This document shows, in pieces, positions 14,429 to 18,227 of a stretch of DNA of 18,227 nt (its first letter is position 1; every line of letters starts with the position of its first letter). The stretch comes from CAYLNH01 sp964384625 (lineage in GTDB: Bacteria > Verrucomicrobiota > Lentisphaeria > JABSQK01), in assembly GCA_964384625.1 (NCBI GenBank), contig CAYLNH010000136.1, positions 1-18,227 on the forward strand, given 5' to 3'. Both the position numbers and the translations under genes were made by a program. Below the pieces are notes generated by a model. The model made no database searches. It was given only the letters and a program-made list of their open reading frames with translations, and had not been told where the DNA came from.

Positions 14429-16018
14429 TCCGAGGCGGGTGACGGGGAAGTCCTCAACCGGCAAGGGAACGGGATCGCCGTCGACCGGGAGAATGCGGGA
14501 GCGGTTGCCCTCGCGCAGGTCGCGCAGGGAGACCGTCAGCCGCTTGCGGGCATCCACGCCGAAGGCCGCGGCAAACCGGCGTTCGCCTTTCCTGCAGGGC
14601 GGGTCAGCGACGATAAACTCGCGGTTTTCCGGGTTGAGCGGCTGTTGCCGGTCGACCGCCCCCGGGGCCGCCCGCTGCAGGCGGCCGTCGCTGCCGACAA
14701 CGAAACCGCCGGTTACCCGCAGCATGTCCGACAACTCGTACAGCAGCAGTCCCAGCCGGTCCTGCTCATCATGGGTTGCATTGAGAAAGACCGTCTTGAC
14801 CGGTCTTTCCGTGGGATAGCGCGTCCCCTTCGGGATGACGGCGGCAAAATCCCAATCCCGGTTTTCGGCGTTCCAACTGCGCAGGCAGTAGTCGTGCACG
14901 ACGGCGGGGTTGAAGCTCTGTTCGACAAATCGGCAGGCGCCGGCGGCGATGGCCGCAAACGGGTTGTCGCAACGGATGCGGTTCGGGAAGAGATAGGCGA
15001 ACTGCTCCTGTACCGCCGGGATCAGGCTGGTGCCGCCGACCAGCAGGACCTCATGGATCTCTGACCGTTTGACGCCGTACTTCTCCGTGGCCTGTTCGAC
15101 GGCGCGATCGACGGTATCGGTGATAATCTTGAAGAACTGGTTGCGGTCGAGGATCTCCCGCAACTGCGTCCGGGTAAAGGTGTGCGTGATCAGGCGGTCG
15201 ACGCCTTCGGCGTAGTGCGACACGGACGCCTGTGCCTCATAGGTAAGCTGAATCTTGGCGGCTTCGACCGCGCGCAGGAGGTCCTGTCCGGCAAGCCGCA
15301 GGTCATCCTCGGAAAGGGGGATCTCCGCCAGCAGCCATTGGTCGACCATCATGCCCCCGATCTCTTCACCGGCACGTCCGAGCAGCCGCGATCTGGCAAC
15401 CTGATCGGCGGCGCTGAAGTCGGCTCGGACCAGACAGACATCCAGGGTGCCGCCGCCGAAGTCGACCACCAGAAACAGGTCGCCGTCACGGGCCCGGCGG
15501 TCGTAACCGAGGATGCAGGCTGTGGCTTCGTCGATCAGATGGATATTGCCGTCGTACACGGTGGCAACCGCGCGGGTCAGCCATTCGACGTAGTGGTCAT
15601 ATGCTTCCACCGGAACGGAGACGACGAGGTCGTCTTCCAGCAGTTCACCGCCGCGCGAGACGAACAGCAGCAAGCGCGAGACAAACTCGGTGGCGGCCTG
15701 CTCGTAGCTGATGCGTTCCCGTCCCAGGCGCCGGCATCGGCGGTTTTGCCGCAGCATGTCCATCTTCAACCAGCGAAACGTCGCCGGGTCTTCAACCAGT
15801 CCGGCATCCTCGACCTGGGCGGCCAACGGCTGCTGCCGGTCGCCGTAGTGGATCAGCGACGGATAGACCGTTACCACACCCGGCGGCGAACCGTCGGGCA
15901 GGACATACTCAAACTGCCGGCTCAGCTCGGGGGTCTCCAGCAGCACGACATCGTCCGCCGCCGGATCCCAGCGGGCGATCACCGTGTTGCTGGTGCCGAA
16001 ATCAAGTGCGACAGGCAT
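14423..16018 (-). CDS. Hsp70-family ATPase, short form without C-terminal lid
   Basis: A 531-residue actin-fold ATPase of the Hsp70 family. It shows phosphate-1 motif DFGTSNTV (6-13), the connect-1-like LIDEATACILGY (161-172), phosphate-2 motif VVDFGGGTLDV (184-194) and adenosine motif VGGTSLIPAVQ (327-337). The nucleotide-binding domain ends near 365. The remaining 166 residues contain a beta-sandwich-like segment (GTRYPTERPVKTVF, then strands up to about 510) comparable to a DnaK beta substrate-binding domain. DnaK is about 640 residues, so the alpha-helical lid is missing. It is therefore not the housekeeping DnaK but a specialised paralogue. It follows the HEAT-like gene by 54 nt and probably shares its transcript. 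No grpE or dnaJ is next to it. The start has only a weak ribosome site. Confidence 0.93.
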   Translation of the reverse strand: MPVALDFGTSNTVIARWDPAADDVVLLETPELSRQFEYVLPDGSPPGVVTVYPSLIHYGDRQQPLAAQVEDAGLVEDPATFRWLKMDMLRQNRRCRRLGRERISYEQAATEFVSRLLLFVSRGGELLEDDLVVSVPVEAYDHYVEWLTRAVATVYDGNIHLIDEATACILGYDRRARDGDLFLVVDFGGGTLDVCLVRADFSAADQVARSRLLGRAGEEIGGMMVDQWLLAEIPLSEDDLRLAGQDLLRAVEAAKIQLTYEAQASVSHYAEGVDRLITHTFTRTQLREILDRNQFFKIITDTVDRAVEQATEKYGVKRSEIHEVLLVGGTSLIPAVQEQFAYLFPNRIRCDNPFAAIAAGACRFVEQSFNPAVVHDYCLRSWNAENRDWDFAAVIPKGTRYPTERPVKTVFLNATHDEQDRLGLLLYELSDMLRVTGGFVVGSDGRLQRAAPGAVDRQQPLNPENREFIVADPPCRKGERRFAAAFGVDARKRLTVSLRDLREGNRSRILPVDGDPVPLPVEDFPVTRLGH

Positions 16019-16072
16019 TGGTCATCCGCGTTCGCGCCGCGTGACGGCGACGGGTTGGGCATCTTCCATACG

Positions 16073-18010
16073 TCATGCAAACAAATCCTCGGGGGCGTCT
16101 TCGACGGCGATCGCGTTGACGTCCGCGGGCGCGTCGTCAGCGGTTACGGCGATCTCCGTGCAGAAGTGTTCATGCAGTCGCGTCAACATTCGCAGCAGCA
16201 GTCGCAGCCGGGCGACCAGGACGCCGCCGGGGCAGCCTTCGAGCCGCTGGAGTTGCGCTTTCACCGCGTCGAACTGGTCGGGGTCGGCGGCTGCCGGCAT
16301 GTCTGCCAGGCCGGCGACATTGCCGAGGGCGGCGTCGACCCAGTAGACAGCATCGCGCTCGACGTCAAAGGGGGTGGTTGTCAGCGCCGCGGCCAGGCGT
16401 TCGAGCCAGTCCCGGCTCTGGCGCGCCGCGGTCACGGCTGTGTCGCCAAGGATATCCTCGGCGACGCCGCGGATCAGACCGCCGGCGCGCACGACGGGAT
16501 CCGGTGAACGCCGGGCGATATCGACGGCAACCGGGGCGACGCCTTGTCCCCAGGCGGCCAGGAGATCCCTGGTCCCGGGCGGCGTCGGCATGGCGTCGGC
16601 CGCCGGCGTTCGGACGAATTCATCCAGCATCGCGATCAGGCCGTCGACCAGGTCCGCGTGGTGGTCGGGCCGCCAGCCGGATGTCTGCCAGCGGCGACAA
16701 AGCCGGAAGGCCTGGCGCAGCGACAACCTCTGCAGCAGGGCAAACAGGTCTTCGTCCAGCCCGGCCGCGCACAAGGCGCGCAGATGCAGGTCCAGGTCGT
16801 AGTCGTGGCGGGATGCCATGGCTTTGCGGTAGGCAGCGATCAACGGTTCATTGCGGCTGTGGACGACGACGGTCGACAACCGTTGCCGCTGCGCGGCGCC
16901 GGCAAGCAGCCAGGCTTCCCGGAACAACTCGCCGTCGTCGTCATTCATGCTGCAGTAGCGATCGAGGTCCTGCTCCAACAGTGCGATCAGACAGTCCACG
17001 GCCGGCGACGGCGGTCGGCGGCCGGAGGCGAGCAGGGCCTGGAGCAACCGGGCGGAATCCCGCCGCAGCCAGACGGCGAAACAGACTTCGTCAACAGCAG
17101 TTGTTCGGGGCAGTCCGGCGATATACTCCTGGACGGCCGTTTCGACCAGTGGATCGGGATGTTCAAGCTGCGGCAGCGCCTGGCGAATCGTGCGGGCGTC
17201 TGTCGGGAGTTGCTCCGGCAGGCCGCGGCGCAAGGTGGCCAGCACCCAGTACTCCGGCTGTTGCTGCCGCAAGTCGGCGAAGAACCGGCCGGCATGCCGG
17301 CGCACGTCGGGATCGGCATCGCTCAGGAAGGGGATGAGTGCGGCGGGCTGCTGCGGGTCAAAGGAGAGGTTGGCCAACTGGCCGGACAGCAGGTTGGCGT
17401 AGTCCCGCATGGCGGTCGGCAGTTGGCCCAGGTAGGCGCGCACCAGCGGCACGGCCTCCGGCTCGTCGAACAACGGCAGTACCGCCTGCACGCTCTGCCG
17501 GTCGACGCCGATTTCGTCGTAGGCCCGCCGCAGCAGTTGCAGGTACAGCCCCTCCTTGGGATCGCGGTCGCGCACCCGCCGCAGATAGCGGCGGCAGGCC
17601 CCGGCGACATCGGGGTCCGGATCCGCGAAGTACGGGACAAGAGCGGGGAACAACGCCCGCCCCAGGGGGAGCTGCGATTCGCGGCCCAGTTTCAGCAGCG
17701 ACAGTTCGAGCAGATCATCAGCTTCAGCGGCGCGGCCGCCGCGTTGCAGGATTTCGCCGAGCAGCGGCTGCCGGCCCGCTGCCCAGAGTCGCCAGAGCCG
17801 GTCGGTCTTTGGTGGCGCCGCGGTTGCCTCCAGAACGCCGATAATGCGGGCGCGTAATTGGGAGGAGACGGAATCGAGGGAGTCTACCAGGATATCGATG
17901 CTGTCGGGGTCGGAAGAGCGCGACAGGCAGGCCAGGGCATAGCGGCCGAACAGCCACGGGATCAGAAAGAACCGGCTTTGCAGACAGGCTCGAGCCCGGT
18001 CGAGATTCAT
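16073..18010 (-). CDS. HEAT-repeat-like helical protein of unknown function
   Basis: A 645-residue, mostly helical protein. Several segments read as HEAT-like pairs with the turn pattern 'P.L...L.D.DPDVR..A...L': about residues 120-146 (ALVPYFADPDPDVAGACRRY), 223-247 (ALIPFLSDADPDVRRHAG) and 277-300 (ALPQLEHPDPLVETAVQEY). Such proteins are usually scaffolds or binding platforms. There is no signal peptide; the C-terminus is acidic. I chose the ATG at 18008-18010: AGGAGG (18015-18020) lies 4 nt before it, only 1 nt before the ATG at 18011-18013. An open extension to 18070 would put the ribosome site inside the gene and adds an unconvincing Arg/Cys-rich peptide. It is the first gene of a probable operon with the Hsp70-type gene, 54 nt downstream. 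Confidence 0.75.
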   Translation of the reverse strand: MNLDRARACLQSRFFLIPWLFGRYALACLSRSSDPDSIDILVDSLDSVSSQLRARIIGVLEATAAPPKTDRLWRLWAAGRQPLLGEILQRGGRAAEADDLLELSLLKLGRESQLPLGRALFPALVPYFADPDPDVAGACRRYLRRVRDRDPKEGLYLQLLRRAYDEIGVDRQSVQAVLPLFDEPEAVPLVRAYLGQLPTAMRDYANLLSGQLANLSFDPQQPAALIPFLSDADPDVRRHAGRFFADLRQQQPEYWVLATLRRGLPEQLPTDARTIRQALPQLEHPDPLVETAVQEYIAGLPRTTAVDEVCFAVWLRRDSARLLQALLASGRRPPSPAVDCLIALLEQDLDRYCSMNDDDGELFREAWLLAGAAQRQRLSTVVVHSRNEPLIAAYRKAMASRHDYDLDLHLRALCAAGLDEDLFALLQRLSLRQAFRLCRRWQTSGWRPDHHADLVDGLIAMLDEFVRTPAADAMPTPPGTRDLLAAWGQGVAPVAVDIARRSPDPVVRAGGLIRGVAEDILGDTAVTAARQSRDWLERLAAALTTTPFDVERDAVYWVDAALGNVAGLADMPAAADPDQFDAVKAQLQRLEGCPGGVLVARLRLLLRMLTRLHEHFCTEIAVTADDAPADVNAIAVEDAPEDLFA

Positions 18011-18027
18011 CATGCCTCCTTGTTTGC

Positions 18028-18043
18028 GGCGGCTGCAGCCGCC
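18028..18043. promoter_or_regulatory. 16-bp perfect palindrome in the leader of the HEAT-like gene
   Basis: GGCGGCTGCAGCCGCC is a perfect palindrome, 7 nt upstream of the AGGAGG ribosome site. It could be a repressor operator, or a 6-bp RNA stem with TGCA loop that affects ribosome access. It is not a CIRCE (HrcA) element. Confidence 0.5.
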
Positions 18044-18055
18044 CCTCCTGTTCAA

Positions 18056-18084
18056 CCTATAGCAAAGCAACCGGTCGAGTGCAA
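18056..18084 (-). promoter_or_regulatory. Weak putative promoter of the HEAT-Hsp70 genes
   Basis: In minus-strand sense, TTGCAC (18079-18084) and TATAGG (18056-18061) are 17 bp apart. Matches are only 3/6 and 4/6. The start would lie just upstream of the 16-bp palindrome. Confidence 0.28.
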
Positions 18085-18227
18085 GCGCGAGTCGCGCTGC
18101 AGTTTGCTTCCGCGGTAAGCAGTCGACGAGACACGCGGCCCGTAAGCCCTCGTGTACTGCCCTTCGCGGTCCGCCTAGAGATCCCGCACCCTCTTGAGCG
18201 CCGAAGCCTCGGCGTCGGAGCTTGCGG
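18085..18227. other. Right-edge intergenic sequence, no gene recognised
   Basis: The window ends in GC-rich DNA without a convincing reading frame. It holds one perfect 6-bp inverted repeat, CGCCGA/TCGGCG with AGCC loop, at 18199-18214. An adjacent gene may begin or end beyond the edge. Confidence 0.4.

Noticed and set aside
15182..17857. Two long plus-strand frames over the Hsp70 and HEAT-like genes
   Set aside because: They are antisense shadows; the minus strand encodes clear Hsp70 motifs and HEAT-like repeats.
18011..18070. 20-codon N-terminal extension of the HEAT-like protein
   Set aside because: The best ribosome binding site (18015-18020) lies inside it and fits the ATG at 18010. 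The extension is Arg/Cys/Gly-rich and covers the palindrome and possible promoter.
18028..18084. Heat-shock CIRCE operator upstream of the HEAT-Hsp70 genes
   Set aside because: The palindrome does not match the TTAGCACTC-N9-GAGTGCTAA consensus.

Overview
The window looks like chromosomal DNA from a GC-rich member of the PVC group, most probably Lentisphaerota/Kiritimatiellota-like. Three things point there: a pseudopilin-type protein whose class III leader has His rather than Gly before the FTLIELLVV segment, a membrane Ser/Thr kinase carrying a LamG-like extracellular end, and a sulfatase remnant. This is an inference from protein style; there is no rRNA or tRNA gene in the window to place it.

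Layout. Positions 1-144 hold a heptamer tandem repeat and small hairpins. A plus-strand metabolic segment follows: an SDR oxidoreductase (145-903), a gene-poor stretch with a sulfatase C-terminal relic and a striking 50-bp palindrome (904-1683), then a secreted esterase-like hydrolase and an FAD-dependent oxidoreductase, 3 nt apart and probably translationally coupled (1684-3762). From 3912 to 10719 genes run on the minus strand: a pseudopilin-like protein, a B12-binding radical SAM protein, a SAM methyltransferase whose ribosome binding site lies inside a small REP-like element, and a 1038-residue transmembrane Ser/Thr kinase. Divergent from the kinase is a small lipoprotein with a possible OB-fold (10923-11369). 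After a 540-nt gap come three large minus-strand genes, transcribed in the order HEAT-like protein (16073-18010), Hsp70-type ATPase (14423-16018), EF-hand-like two-TM membrane protein (11910-14177). An imperfect 86-bp tandem repeat lies between the last two.

How the parts may work together. The esterase and FAD oxidoreductase look like a small catabolic unit. The kinase is built as a transmembrane sensor: zinc ribbon and kinase inside, TPR-like repeats and LamG-like domain outside. The most unusual block is the HEAT/Hsp70/EF-hand-membrane set. An Hsp70 without the usual C-terminal lid, with a helical-repeat partner and a large unrecognised membrane protein, could form a membrane-linked chaperone or signalling module. 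Its function cannot be read from the sequence, and it is the best candidate here for an undescribed system.
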